38,316 nt of DNA from an uncultured Alphaproteobacteria bacterium (lineage in GTDB: Bacteria; Pseudomonadota; Alphaproteobacteria; RF32; CAG-239), in contig CANPYJ010000017.1 in assembly GCA_947588275.1 (NCBI GenBank), positions 1-38,316 on the forward strand, read 5' to 3'. Below, one piece after another: positions 14,922 to 23,383 of this stretch; the first letter of the stretch is position 1, and each line of letters starts with the position of its first letter. The notes below the pieces were generated by a model. The model saw only the letters and a program-made list of their open reading frames with translations. It did not search any database and was not told where the DNA came from. Both the position numbers and the translations under genes were made by a program.

Positions 14922-15707
14922 TTATTTTCCCCTTTCTTTGCCTTTAAGAATAGCCTCCGGATGTCGTTCCAGATAGTCGGTGAGGTTGCGCATGGAGTTG
15001 GCCGCGGCCTCAACGCTGAGCATGGTCTGGTTAAAGTTGTTCAACGTTTCGGCGGTGGCGCCCAAATTGTTGGAAACCGCTTTGTTAAGACGGGTCGCCG
15101 CTTGGCTGATTTGCGGCAGAATATTTGGCAGTTCCGTATTGAGGGTGGTGAAAAATTTGTTGAACGCCGCGACGCTTTCTTTCAAAGGCAAATCCTGCAG
15201 GCCTTTGGAAAGTTCGCTCAGCGGCGACAATACAGTCGGAATTTCAAATATGTTTTTGTCTTTGGCCGGATGCCGCAAGACAATCGGCGTTCCGGGCAGC
15301 ATCTCAAGCTCAACCATCAGCATGCCGGTAAGGTAGCTTTGGGTCGCCAGCCGCGCCCGCAGGCCTTTGTCAATCAGCGCTTCAAGAATGCGCTCGCGAT
15401 CAACAAATTCGCCGTTTTCGATGTTGCGGCGTTTTTCCAGCCGTACATAGACCGGAATGCTAAATTCCAGAGTTTCGGCGTTGGCGATGAGGTCAATGGC
15501 GGTGACTTTGCCAATTTGCACGCCCTTAAACACAACCGGCGAACCGACGCTAAGGCCGTTGATGGATTCCTCAAAATACATCACCAGCATTCGGCCGTCA
15601 TTTAAAAACAGGCGTTCGCTCAGAAAAACGGCGCCAATCAGCAACAGCGTCAGCAGACCGCCAATCATAAATAAGCCGATGAATCTTTCATTGGGTTGTT
15701 TGCGCAT
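14922..15707 (-). CDS. mlaD: MlaD-type MCE-domain protein
   Basis: A 261-residue protein anchored by one N-terminal helix (about 10-28). The MCE domain follows, with GLSVGSPVVFKGVQIGKV and the later LIDKGLRARLATQSYLTGMLMVELEM, which matches the MlaD/Ttg2C family. The C-terminal third is helical (about 165-255), longer than in E. coli MlaD and more like the extended tail of PqiB/MCE relatives that form a hydrophobic channel. It works with the MlaE permease and MlaF ATPase in phospholipid transport. It starts one base after the mlaF stop. Confidence 0.9.
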   Translation of the reverse strand: MRKQPNERFIGLFMIGGLLTLLLIGAVFLSERLFLNDGRMLVMYFEESINGLSVGSPVVFKGVQIGKVTAIDLIANAETLEFSIPVYVRLEKRRNIENGEFVDRERILEALIDKGLRARLATQSYLTGMLMVELEMLPGTPIVLRHPAKDKNIFEIPTVLSPLSELSKGLQDLPLKESVAAFNKFFTTLNTELPNILPQISQAATRLNKAVSNNLGATAETLNNFNQTMLSVEAAANSMRNLTDYLERHPEAILKGKERGK

Positions 15708-15708
15708 T

Positions 15709-16464
15709 TTATTTTTCCCCTCTGGTTAAAAATTTGGCCACGTTTTCGTTGGGCGGATTTTTGAGCAAGTCTTGCGGATTGCCGCGGGCGCCGATGCCTT
15801 TGATGTCGGTGTCCAGATAAATGGAATTGGTGCCGATGTCAAAAATTGAGGCTAATTCGTGGGTGACGACCACAATCGTCGTGCCGAGGCTGTGATTGAT
15901 GTCTAAAATCAGGTCATCCAGAAGTTTGGAGCTGATCGGATCCAGCCCCGCCGAAGGCTCGTCAAAGTAGACGATGTCGGGGTCTAAGGCCAGCGCCCGT
16001 GCCAGACCGGCGCGTTTTTTCATGCCGCCGCTGATTTCCGACGGATAAAATTCGCCAAATCCCTTGAGTCCCACCAGCGCCAGTTTAAGTTCGACCAGCT
16101 CGTCGATGAGGCTTTGCGAATAATCGGTGTACTGCTGCAAGGGCAGGGCAATGTTTTCGGCCAATGTCATGGAACTGAACAAGGCTCCGCTCTGATATAA
16201 GATGCCGCAGCGCTGCATGAGGGCCTCACGCTCGGCCGGCGAGGCTTTGGTAAAGTCGGTGCCGTCAATCAAAATCTGCCCTTTGGCTGCCGGAACAAGT
16301 CCGGTCAGCACGCGCAAGAGACTGCTCTTGCCGCCGCCGCTGGCTCCCATGATAATAAAAATATCGCCTTTGTTGATGGTGAAATCAAGGTCTTTGAGTA
16401 GGACAAAATCACCATAAGCAATGGTCAGATTTTTGACTATGATTTGCGGATCACCCTGTTTCAT
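15709..16464 (-). CDS. mlaF: MlaF-type ABC transporter ATPase
   Basis: A 251-residue ABC ATPase on the cytoplasmic face. Walker A is GASGGGKS (40-47), the signature is ISGGM (about 144-148) and Walker B is IVYFDEP (about 164-170), followed by SAGLDP and the switch His in VVVTHEL. This matches MlaF, which drives phospholipid transport by MlaE. The ATG overlaps the mlaE stop by four bases (ATGA). Confidence 0.93.
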   Translation of the reverse strand: MKQGDPQIIVKNLTIAYGDFVLLKDLDFTINKGDIFIIMGASGGGKSSLLRVLTGLVPAAKGQILIDGTDFTKASPAEREALMQRCGILYQSGALFSSMTLAENIALPLQQYTDYSQSLIDELVELKLALVGLKGFGEFYPSEISGGMKKRAGLARALALDPDIVYFDEPSAGLDPISSKLLDDLILDINHSLGTTIVVVTHELASIFDIGTNSIYLDTDIKGIGARGNPQDLLKNPPNENVAKFLTRGEK

Positions 16465-17573
16465 ATTCCGACCGCCTCAAAAAACCATGTGATAATGCCG
16501 GTGGCAACAATCATCCAGACAATCGACGATACCACCGCCTGAGTCGTGGCTTTGCCGACGCTGTCGGCGTTGCGTCCGCAAAAAACGCCGAAATAACAGC
16601 CGCAAAGCGAAATGATAAGACCAAAAATCAGCCCATGGAACAGGCCGACCAAAAAGTTGGTCATGTCCAGCGCGTCAAGCGTATAAGTCACGTATTCTTC
16701 AGCCGAGATGCCAAGCATAATTACGCCGACCGCGGCGCCGCCGACAATTCCCATAAAATCGGCCAGCATGGTCAATAGGGGCATTGTCAGGGTGAGGGCG
16801 CTGATACGCGGCAAAACCAAAAAGTCGGTGACCGGAATGCCCATGGTCTTGAGGGCGTCGATTTCTTCGTTGACCTGCATGGTGCCGATGGTGGCGGCAT
16901 AAGACGCGCCGGTACGGCCGGCCATAACCACGCCGACCATAATCGCGCCCATGATGCGCGTCATTCCGATGGCGACCAGACTGGCCACATATATCTGAGC
17001 GCCGAAGTTGCGCAGCTGAATGGCGCCGACAAAAGCCAAAATCAATCCGACCATAAAACTGACCAGCGATACGATGCCGATGGCTTTGTAGCCGCATTCT
17101 TCCAAGGCAAAAAGCCAATCTACGCGGCGCATAACGGCGGTATCGGAACACAAGCGGACAATCGAGTTCGCGGTTTGACGCATAAAGTTCCAGCCTTTGC
17201 TGATGCTCGCCCATATCAGAAGAGTTCGGGCGCCGATCGTTTCCAACAGCGGTTTGGAGACGGGAACATCTTGCGTCGGTTTGCGGTCGACCTGAAAAGC
17301 CAGCGCAATCAGCCGTTGCAGATTGTCGGGCGTTTGCACCCATTTGACTGTGATGTTGCGTTTTTGCGCCAGACCGACGGCTTCAAACAAAATGACAACC
17401 AACGTAGAGTCCCATTTGCGCAGGGAGGAAGCGTCAATTTCGAGAGTTTGCAAACCGTTTTGGGCAAGCGCCGTCATCAGGTTCCGGCGCGCCGTTTCAT
17501 CGTCGTAATCAATATAATCGCCGCTTAAATTCAGGCGCAACACATTGTCGGCAATGCTGAAATCCGGTTTCAT
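16461..17573 (-). CDS. mlaE: MlaE-type permease with N-terminal STAS domain
   Basis: A 370-residue protein. The first 110 residues form a STAS-like domain (LNLSGDY ... LQTLEIDASSLRKWDSTLVV), equivalent to the separate MlaB of E. coli. The remainder is the MlaE/YrbE permease, with five or six hydrophobic segments and the family stretches GRTGASYAATIGTMQVNEEIDAL and MGIPVTDFLVLPRI. The fused STAS form is common outside gammaproteobacteria. It is the first gene of the mlaE-mlaF-mlaD-lipoprotein operon. Upstream, a TTGACA on the minus strand near 17626-17631 lacks a good -10 at standard spacing, so the promoter is unclear. Confidence 0.92.
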   Translation of the reverse strand: MKPDFSIADNVLRLNLSGDYIDYDDETARRNLMTALAQNGLQTLEIDASSLRKWDSTLVVILFEAVGLAQKRNITVKWVQTPDNLQRLIALAFQVDRKPTQDVPVSKPLLETIGARTLLIWASISKGWNFMRQTANSIVRLCSDTAVMRRVDWLFALEECGYKAIGIVSLVSFMVGLILAFVGAIQLRNFGAQIYVASLVAIGMTRIMGAIMVGVVMAGRTGASYAATIGTMQVNEEIDALKTMGIPVTDFLVLPRISALTLTMPLLTMLADFMGIVGGAAVGVIMLGISAEEYVTYTLDALDMTNFLVGLFHGLIFGLIISLCGCYFGVFCGRNADSVGKATTQAVVSSIVWMIVATGIITWFFEAVGI

Positions 17574-17637
17574 CAGGTTGTTCCCCGTTCAAACATATCG
17601 GATTTAAAAGTATTACCTCTGTTTGAATTGTCAAGTC

Positions 17638-17901
17638 TTATTGTGACAAATTCAAAAGCGTGCCGTGAACGGCAAAACGACTTAAACTGCCGATGCCGGA
17701 CCAGAAACTCGATGTCAGAAAATCATCGGGATAGTTGGCCAGCTGATAAACTTCGCGCTCGTTTAATCCCCGCAGCCGCAGCGGCGAGGTATAATAAGTA
17801 TAACCGGCATTTGCCGAAAAATAGTCTTGCTCATAGCGGTCGTCATAAGTAACGCAGCCGGCCAGAAGCAAAAACAAATACAAGCAAAATAAACGCCGCA
17901 T
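17638..17901 (-). CDS. Small lipoprotein of unknown function
   Basis: An 87-residue protein starting MRRLFCLYLFLLLAGC: a signal peptide with lipobox LAGC and acylated Cys 16. The mature part is Tyr-rich (YDDRYEQDYFSANAGYTYY) and ends in a short neutral segment. The open frame continues 54 bases further upstream, but GGAGAATCCTG directly precedes the ATG at 17901. It lies 64 bases upstream of mlaE on the same strand and may share its transcript. I do not recognise a family. Confidence 0.7.
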   Translation of the reverse strand: MRRLFCLYLFLLLAGCVTYDDRYEQDYFSANAGYTYYTSPLRLRGLNEREVYQLANYPDDFLTSSFWSGIGSLSRFAVHGTLLNLSQ

Positions 17902-18048
17902 CAGGATTCTCCGATTGATATATGTCAGCATATCACAGACGGCGGATTTTGGCAAGGCTGGTTTGGCCGCGAGCCGTGACCTCTTTTTTTGAGGCCGATC
18001 GGGATTATATTTGAAAAGTGCGATTTTTTTAATTTAAGGAGAAAAGTT

Positions 18049-18600
18049 ATGGCAAGAACGCGCAGTCGGGACGTTTCGGGCAATGTCGGCTTGTGGCATT
18101 TGGCCGCCGGAATTATTATGGTTTTGCTGGGAATATATGTCTGGTTTAATCCGACAATCAGCCTGTTGGCGCTGGCGCTTTATTTGGGCGTGGCATTTAT
18201 TGCCGTCGGACTGGGATATGCGACTTTGTCGTTTTCGTACGAATCGGGTTGGTATCTGCTGGTCGGCGTGTTGGATGTGTTTGTCGGCGTTATATTTGTG
18301 ACCAATTTGGGGGTAACGGCCGTTTCGTTGCCGATTATTTTTGCCTTGTGGTGCCTGGCGGTAGGGGTGATTCAGATTGTCAGTTCCTATCGCCGTTATC
18401 GCGAGGGCTACAACTGGTCGTGGCCGCTGATAGCCGGAATTTTGGGCGTTTTGTTTGCCTTTTTGATTTTGGCTTATCCGGTGGTGGCCGAAATCACGCT
18501 CACCACGCTGATGGGTGCCTATATCCTGCTCTACGGCGTGGTCGAAATCGTGGAATATGTGACGCAGCGTAATGCCACAGTTTCTGCCGACAATGTCTAG
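18049..18600 (+). CDS. HdeD/DUF308-family membrane protein
   Basis: A 183-residue integral membrane protein with six hydrophobic segments arranged as repeated helix pairs (LWHLAAGIIMVLLGIYVWF, TISLLALALYLGVAFIAVGL and so on), typical of DUF308/HdeD. HdeD in E. coli is linked to acid resistance at high density, but the molecular role of the family is unknown. AAGGAGAAAAGTT precedes the ATG at 18049. It is a single transcription unit closed by a strong terminator at 18619-18648. Confidence 0.85.
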   Translation: MARTRSRDVSGNVGLWHLAAGIIMVLLGIYVWFNPTISLLALALYLGVAFIAVGLGYATLSFSYESGWYLLVGVLDVFVGVIFVTNLGVTAVSLPIIFALWCLAVGVIQIVSSYRRYREGYNWSWPLIAGILGVLFAFLILAYPVVAEITLTTLMGAYILLYGVVEIVEYVTQRNATVSADNV

Positions 18601-18618
18601 CGGCAGGTTTTATGCAGC

Positions 18619-18648
18619 AAAAAGAGGGCTTTCAAGCCCTCTTTTTTT
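18619..18648. terminator. Terminator after the DUF308 gene
   Basis: A 13-base perfect stem AAAAAGAGGGCTT / AAGCCCTCTTTTT with a two-base apex and a T run. Confidence 0.9.
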
Positions 18649-18734
18649 GTGGAAAAACGCATAAAACTTCTTCCTTGTTTGATGATAAAATATTATTCAT
18701 TGCTGTGGGTTGACATTTTTGCGGAGAAAAATTT

Positions 18735-19718
18735 ATGCTGGCGGTCGATGAACAAGATGATGAGAAAACGCGTGGCCTTATTGAGACATGGCGTCGCTTT
18801 TTGATAAAACTGATTACGTGCGTCGGCTTGTCGGCGGTCAGGCGCCGTCATTTTCGGCGACTTTTGCGTGGCGGAATATTTCACACTGTGGCGGTGTGGT
18901 GGCGGTTTAAATTTCGGCAGCCGAAAAAATATAAATATTATTTGAGCGTTTTGGCATGCTGCAAAGACGAAGGACAGTATCTGCAGGAATGGGTGGAATA
19001 CTATCTATTGCAAGGGGTGGAACATTTTTATTTGTATAACAACAACGGTACGGACAATTCGCAAGAGATTTTGCAGCCGTATATTGACAAAGGATTGATT
19101 ACCTGGGTGGACTGGCCGGGGAAAAAACAGCAGGTTCCGATGTATAAAGACGGGATTTTGCGCAGCCGTTATGAAACCAGATGGCTGATGATCGTGGATT
19201 TGGACGAGTTTATGATGGCGACGGACAAACGGCGGCTGGCCGATGTATTGCCGGCATATGAAGATTATAATCAGTTGTTGGTGTATTGGATGTGTTATGG
19301 CAGCTCCGGTCACAAGACCAAGACTCCGGGGCTGGTGATTGAGCGGTTTACGTGGCATCGGGAGAAACCTGAAATTTTGACCAAAGCCGTGCTTTGGCCG
19401 CTGGCGGTGGTGCGGGTTCATGTGCATAGCTCGGATGTTTTGGGAAAAACGGCAGACGAACACAAAAATAATCTGACCGGTCAAAAAGAACGCCGGCCGT
19501 CAATCGATTTGCTGCGGGTCAATCACTATTTGGTCAAATCGTGGGAAGAATATCTTGAAAAGAAAAAACGCGGCGATGTTTATTTTGATTTTAATCCCAG
19601 CCTGCAAACCGACAGGTATTTTACCGTTAACGATTGTAATGAAGTTGAAGAACCCGATCTGATGACGGATTATGTCCGCCGGATTAACGAGCGGATTGGC
19701 GCCGGCAAAGCGGTCTAG
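18735..19718 (+). CDS. Glycosyltransferase family 92-like protein
   Basis: A 327-residue protein. After a basic N-terminal region comes LSVLACCKDEGQYLQEWVEYY, then LQGVEHFYLYNNNGTDNSQE, the DXD-type metal site in LMIVDLDEFMM, and RVNHYLVKSWEEYLEKKKRG near the end. These are the features of the GT92/DUF23 group (a GT2-like fold), which transfers galactose or other sugars. No signal peptide is evident; the first 60 residues hold a weak hydrophobic stretch (LIKLITCVGL) and many Arg residues, suggesting peripheral membrane contact. GGAG is seven bases before the ATG. Likely role: a surface glycan step. It converges with the HAD gene, two bases away. Confidence 0.75.
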   Translation: MLAVDEQDDEKTRGLIETWRRFLIKLITCVGLSAVRRRHFRRLLRGGIFHTVAVWWRFKFRQPKKYKYYLSVLACCKDEGQYLQEWVEYYLLQGVEHFYLYNNNGTDNSQEILQPYIDKGLITWVDWPGKKQQVPMYKDGILRSRYETRWLMIVDLDEFMMATDKRRLADVLPAYEDYNQLLVYWMCYGSSGHKTKTPGLVIERFTWHREKPEILTKAVLWPLAVVRVHVHSSDVLGKTADEHKNNLTGQKERRPSIDLLRVNHYLVKSWEEYLEKKKRGDVYFDFNPSLQTDRYFTVNDCNEVEEPDLMTDYVRRINERIGAGKAV

Positions 19719-19720
19719 GC

Positions 19721-20629
19721 TCAGACTGTCGGGCGGGCGGAAGTTTTGCGGGAGTTTTTGCCGACCGACGGCATGCGGAAGATCTTTTTCTTTTCTTCCT
19801 TGGCCTGAAGCTCTTCCAAATCGCGCTCTTTGGCAAGCTTGTCGAGAATGGTCTTGATGACGATGTCAATCTGAGTGCCTTCGCGATAGTCGGCAGGGAG
19901 AGCGAAATTGACGCGGTTGTCGCTCAAAAGTTTGATGGCATTCTTTTTGTGGCGGCTTTTGGGGCGGTATACGGCAATTGCGGTGCCGCCGCGTTCTTTG
20001 GTGAGTTTCATTGACGGAATATCGGTCATGCCGTCGCCGAAATAAATCATGTGACGGAACGGAATGGCGCGCTCTTCGTCGGGCATAAACTCGTTGACCG
20101 CACGGTCTTCCAGCTTGCCGAGGCCTTTGTTGATTTTTGATAAATATTGCGTTTTGGTCGAATAATTGACGACGCGCGCCGGCCACACGGGCGTGCCGTC
20201 TTCGCCAAAGGCATAGGAACAGCCGAATACGTCGGTAAAGTGTTTGCGGATGGTGGCGCCGGCAATGATTTCTTCGTTGCCCGACGAGATGATGTAGTGT
20301 TCGATTTGCAGGCCGAGTTGGCGTCCGTATGCATTGATGCGTTCAAACCAATCTTCCACGCCTTCAAAATAAGTGATGTTTTGCGCGGCGCGGCGGAAAA
20401 ATTCACGCGTGAGTCTGATACCTTTTTCTTTGGCCGTCTTGGTGAAAAAATACATTGTGCCGGTTATTTGGTCGGCGCAGTTGTCGCAGGACCATTGGTT
20501 GGCCAGTTTCCAAAAGTCGCGCGGCTTCATTCCGAGCGACGGAATCAGAATATAGTCCTGCATGTAGGTGACGCTCAGAGTTTCGTCGAAGTCATAAATC
20601 ATTGCCACTTTTGTGAGTTTTTTTGTCAT
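19721..20629 (-). CDS. HAD-superfamily phosphatase
   Basis: A 302-residue protein with all core HAD motifs: motif I DFDETLS (nucleophile Asp 13, acid Asp 15), motif II IISSG (115-116) and motif IV YFGDGMTDIPSM (198-203). The large insert between motifs I and II (about 20-110) is a C1-type helical cap with a Cys pair (SCDNCADQ). The C-terminal 30 residues are very basic and charged (KEEKKKIFRMPSVGKNSRKTS) and probably disordered. A small-molecule phosphomonoesterase is likely; substrate unknown. GGAG lies before the ATG at 20629. It is divergent from glyQS. Confidence 0.85.
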   Translation of the reverse strand: MTKKLTKVAMIYDFDETLSVTYMQDYILIPSLGMKPRDFWKLANQWSCDNCADQITGTMYFFTKTAKEKGIRLTREFFRRAAQNITYFEGVEDWFERINAYGRQLGLQIEHYIISSGNEEIIAGATIRKHFTDVFGCSYAFGEDGTPVWPARVVNYSTKTQYLSKINKGLGKLEDRAVNEFMPDEERAIPFRHMIYFGDGMTDIPSMKLTKERGGTAIAVYRPKSRHKKNAIKLLSDNRVNFALPADYREGTQIDIVIKTILDKLAKERDLEELQAKEEKKKIFRMPSVGKNSRKTSARPTV

Positions 20630-20709
20630 ATTGTGATATCTCCGCTTGCTTTTTGGAATTAAACATTATAAAACAAATAAGTTAATTTTTTATCTATAAG
20701 GGCAAAAAA

Positions 20710-22071
20710 ATGGCGGCGACATCTATGGATCAGTTGGTTTCTCTGTGCAAACGCAGAGGTTTTATTTTTCAAAACGCGGATATCTACGGTGGTTTGCAGG
20801 GCGTGTATGACTACGGTCCGCTTGGCGTGGAACTCAAAAACAACCTCAAAGCGGCCTGGTGGAGGTCTATGGTTTATGAGCGCGATGATATTGAGGGGCT
20901 TGACGCCGCTATTTTGACCAATCAGAAAGTTTTGCACTATTCGGGACATGAGGACACGTTTTCCGATCCGATGACTGACTGTCGGAAATGCAAAGGGCGG
21001 TTTCGCGCCGATCATATTCCCGACGGCAAATGCCCTAACTGCGGTTCTACCGATTTGACCGAACCGCGGCCGTTTAACCTGATGTTCAAAACCAATATCG
21101 GGCCGGTGGACGACGGTTCGGTGTTTGGGTATCTGCGGCCGGAAACCGCGCAGGCGATTTTTACCCAGTTCAAAAACGTGGTTGATGCCACATCGCGCAA
21201 GCTTCCGTTCGGCATTGCCCAAATCGGCAAGTCTTTTCGCAACGAAATTACGCCGCGCAACTTTATTTTTCGAGTACGCGAGTTTGAGCAGGCCGAGCTT
21301 GAGTATTTTGTGATGCCCGGCGAAGACGAAAAATGGCACGAACTCTGGAAAGAGGCCCGCATTAAATGGTGGGAAGAACAGGGGTTGAAACGCGAAAACA
21401 TCAATATCTACACCACGCCCAAGGCTGATTTGGCGCACTATGCCAAGGCTTGTTACGATATTGAATATCGTTTTCCGCACGGCATGGAGGAGCTGGAAGG
21501 CATCGCCAACCGCACGGACTATGACTTGGGCAATCATACCAAGGCGCAGGAAGAACTGAATCTTACCTCGAAATGTCATGCCAATCCGGATTCAACGCAA
21601 AAATTGTGCATTTTGGATGACAGCGGCAAATGGGTGGTGCCGTTTGTGATTGAGCCGTCCATGGGCGTTGACCGAGGGGTTTTGGCAGTGATGACCGAGG
21701 CTTATACCGAAGAGGACTTGGGCGGCGGCAACAGCCGGATTGTCTTGAAGCTTAAGAAACATTTGGCGCCGATTAAGGTGGCGGTGATTCCGCTCAAGAA
21801 AAACAATGAGCAAATTATGGCCAAATGCCACGAAATCAAACAAAATCTGCTTAAGCTCGGCATCGGGCGGGTGGCGCTGGAAAATACCGGAAACATCGGC
21901 AAAGCTTATCGTCGTCATGATGAAGTCGGAACGCCGTTGTGCGTGACGGTGGATTTTGAGACCATTGAACAGCAGCCGGAATCGGTGACGGTGCGCGACC
22001 GCGACACAATGGAACAAACCCGTGTTAAAGTGGCGGATTTGGCAGATTATCTGCGCAACTATTTCTTATGA
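20710..22071 (+). CDS. glyQS: Glycyl-tRNA synthetase, single-chain alpha2 type
   Basis: A 453-residue class II synthetase charging tRNA-Gly. The N-terminal [20 protein letters not shown], a zinc knuckle CxxC...CxxC (Cys 91, 94, 108, 111), motif 2 in [20 protein letters not shown] and the C-terminal anticodon-binding domain (about 350-453) identify the homodimeric GlyRS of archaea, eukaryotes and some bacteria. Most alphaproteobacteria instead carry the glyQ/glyS heterotetramer, so this form is notable (see findings). The start at 20710 has a modest AAGGG site. A terminator follows at 22108-22136. Confidence 0.95.
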   Translation: MAATSMDQLVSLCKRRGFIFQNADIYGGLQGVYDYGPLGVELKNNLKAAWWRSMVYERDDIEGLDAAILTNQKVLHYSGHEDTFSDPMTDCRKCKGRFRADHIPDGKCPNCGSTDLTEPRPFNLMFKTNIGPVDDGSVFGYLRPETAQAIFTQFKNVVDATSRKLPFGIAQIGKSFRNEITPRNFIFRVREFEQAELEYFVMPGEDEKWHELWKEARIKWWEEQGLKRENINIYTTPKADLAHYAKACYDIEYRFPHGMEELEGIANRTDYDLGNHTKAQEELNLTSKCHANPDSTQKLCILDDSGKWVVPFVIEPSMGVDRGVLAVMTEAYTEEDLGGGNSRIVLKLKKHLAPIKVAVIPLKKNNEQIMAKCHEIKQNLLKLGIGRVALENTGNIGKAYRRHDEVGTPLCVTVDFETIEQQPESVTVRDRDTMEQTRVKVADLADYLRNYFL

Positions 22072-22107
22072 TAAAGGCGAGTGTGTCTTTAGTTAACGCA
22101 AGTCGGC

Positions 22108-22136
22108 AAAAGAGCGGCAAATCCAGCCGCTCTTTT
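22108..22136 (+). terminator. Terminator of glyQS
   Basis: The perfect stem AAAAGAGCGGC / GCCGCTCTTTT with a seven-base loop lies about 37 bases after the stop. Confidence 0.85.
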
Positions 22137-22184
22137 ATTATGATGACCGGTGGCAATTTTTTGTCTGCCGTGTAAAATAAGGCA

Positions 22185-22213
22185 TTGACACGTTTTTATT
22201 ATCCTGCTAAAAT
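22185..22213 (+). promoter_or_regulatory. Strong sigma70-like promoter of the Cys-rich secreted protein
   Basis: A consensus TTGACA (22185-22190) and TAAAAT (22208-22213) are separated by exactly 17 bases, about 28 bases before the ATG at 22241. Confidence 0.7.
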
Positions 22214-22240
22214 AAAAAAAAGTTTTTTACGGAGGCAGGG

Positions 22241-23203
22241 ATGAAAAAGTTATCGTTTGCGGCGGCATTGAGTATCGGAACAATGTTCACGGCGTCGGCT
22301 TGGGCCGATTGCATCAGCGGCGACTGCGCAAGTCTGGGTTATAGCACGGCCGATGTTCCGGATTGCGAAAACTATATTTACTGCCCCTTTGACATCAATT
22401 ATAAAATCTGCGCTCATGTTGCGCCAAAGCTCTTGGATTCCTGTCCCGCCGGCAAAACTTGTGTGGAAAAATACCGTGTCAGCGGAGATGAAGCCGCTTG
22501 CAGCACCGGATATAAAAAGACGGTTACCGAGTGCGGCACTTTGTCGAACGGTTATTACACTTTGGGAATCGCACAGTCGACCAACGCCGCTTGCAAACAA
22601 TGCGTGAAAAACTGCAACAGCGATTATGAACTGAAAGACGGCTCTTGCTCCAAGAAAACCGAAAGTTGTACCTATGGATCAATTTATTACAGTGATAAAA
22701 CATGCTCGTCCAGTGTTTTAAGCGGCAAAACCCCGATTGGCATAGTTGTGTTGCCTAAATCTTCTACTGGTACAGGTTTTGTTATTTCCTTGGAAGAACA
22801 AGATAAAGTATGGGCAAGTTCTAGTTATGCCACTACGGATGTGTCGTGTATGAGTGAAGATTGGTCCGGCGATGAAGTGGGCGGTACCACTAATACGTCA
22901 TGTTTAGTAAGAACCGGAGATTATCCGGCGGCTAAATATTGTAATTCATACAGCACCGCCGGCACAACAAGCGGCAAGTGGTTTCTGCCGGCCGCAGGCG
23001 AGTTGCAATCAGCAATGGAGCAAAAAGATGAAATTAACGCCGGATTGAGAAAAATCAACAAGAGTATCCTCAATAGCACTTTTTATTGGTCATCTTCGGA
23101 ATATATGGAGCCTATTGCATGGGGTTATGACATGAATCAGAAAGAGTCTGTCAACAATAGAAAGGATATTTCCCATACCGTCAGATGCTTCTTGGAATTT
23201 TAG
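22241..23203 (+). CDS. Secreted Cys-rich protein with Lcl/DUF1566-like C-terminus
   Basis: A 320-residue protein with a signal peptide (MKKLSFAAALSIG..., cleavage near AWA-D, residue 22). Residues 23-160 hold many Cys in short spacing (DCISGDC, CPAGKTC, CKQCVKNC), likely disulfide-linked small modules. The C-terminal part has SGKWFLPAAGELQSAM and FYWSSSEYMEPIAWGYD, the signature of the Lcl C-terminal/DUF1566 domain, found in secreted proteins including a Legionella collagen-like adhesin. Its probable place is the periplasm or cell surface; function unknown. GGAGG is six bases upstream of the ATG and a near-consensus promoter lies before it. The Cys count implies folding by the periplasmic disulfide system. 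Confidence 0.8.
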   Translation: MKKLSFAAALSIGTMFTASAWADCISGDCASLGYSTADVPDCENYIYCPFDINYKICAHVAPKLLDSCPAGKTCVEKYRVSGDEAACSTGYKKTVTECGTLSNGYYTLGIAQSTNAACKQCVKNCNSDYELKDGSCSKKTESCTYGSIYYSDKTCSSSVLSGKTPIGIVVLPKSSTGTGFVISLEEQDKVWASSSYATTDVSCMSEDWSGDEVGGTTNTSCLVRTGDYPAAKYCNSYSTAGTTSGKWFLPAAGELQSAMEQKDEINAGLRKINKSILNSTFYWSSSEYMEPIAWGYDMNQKESVNNRKDISHTVRCFLEF

Positions 23204-23286
23204 CTTTGCTTTCTCGTAATTAGCTTTGGCTTTTGGGGGTTTAAGACGTCAAACAGATGCGCCAGGCCGTATTTGAATACGTTGTT

Positions 23287-23317
23287 TTGAGATTAAAGTT
23301 AACTCTAAGTCGAATAT
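23287..23317 (+). promoter_or_regulatory. MerR-type promoter with 19-base spacer and internal dyad
   Basis: TTGAGA (23287-23292) and GAATAT (23312-23317) are separated by 19 bases. The spacer holds the near-perfect palindrome TTAAAGTTAACTCTAA (23293-23308). This over-long spacer with an internal dyad is the hallmark of MerR-controlled promoters, where the regulator twists the DNA to align the two elements. It lies 67 bases before the merR-like ATG and suggests autoregulation. Confidence 0.7.
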
Positions 23318-23383
23318 TTCCTGTTGACAGCCTTCGGGCGGTTTGGTAAGGTGCAGACATCAAATGCCGTAAGGAGGAAAATC

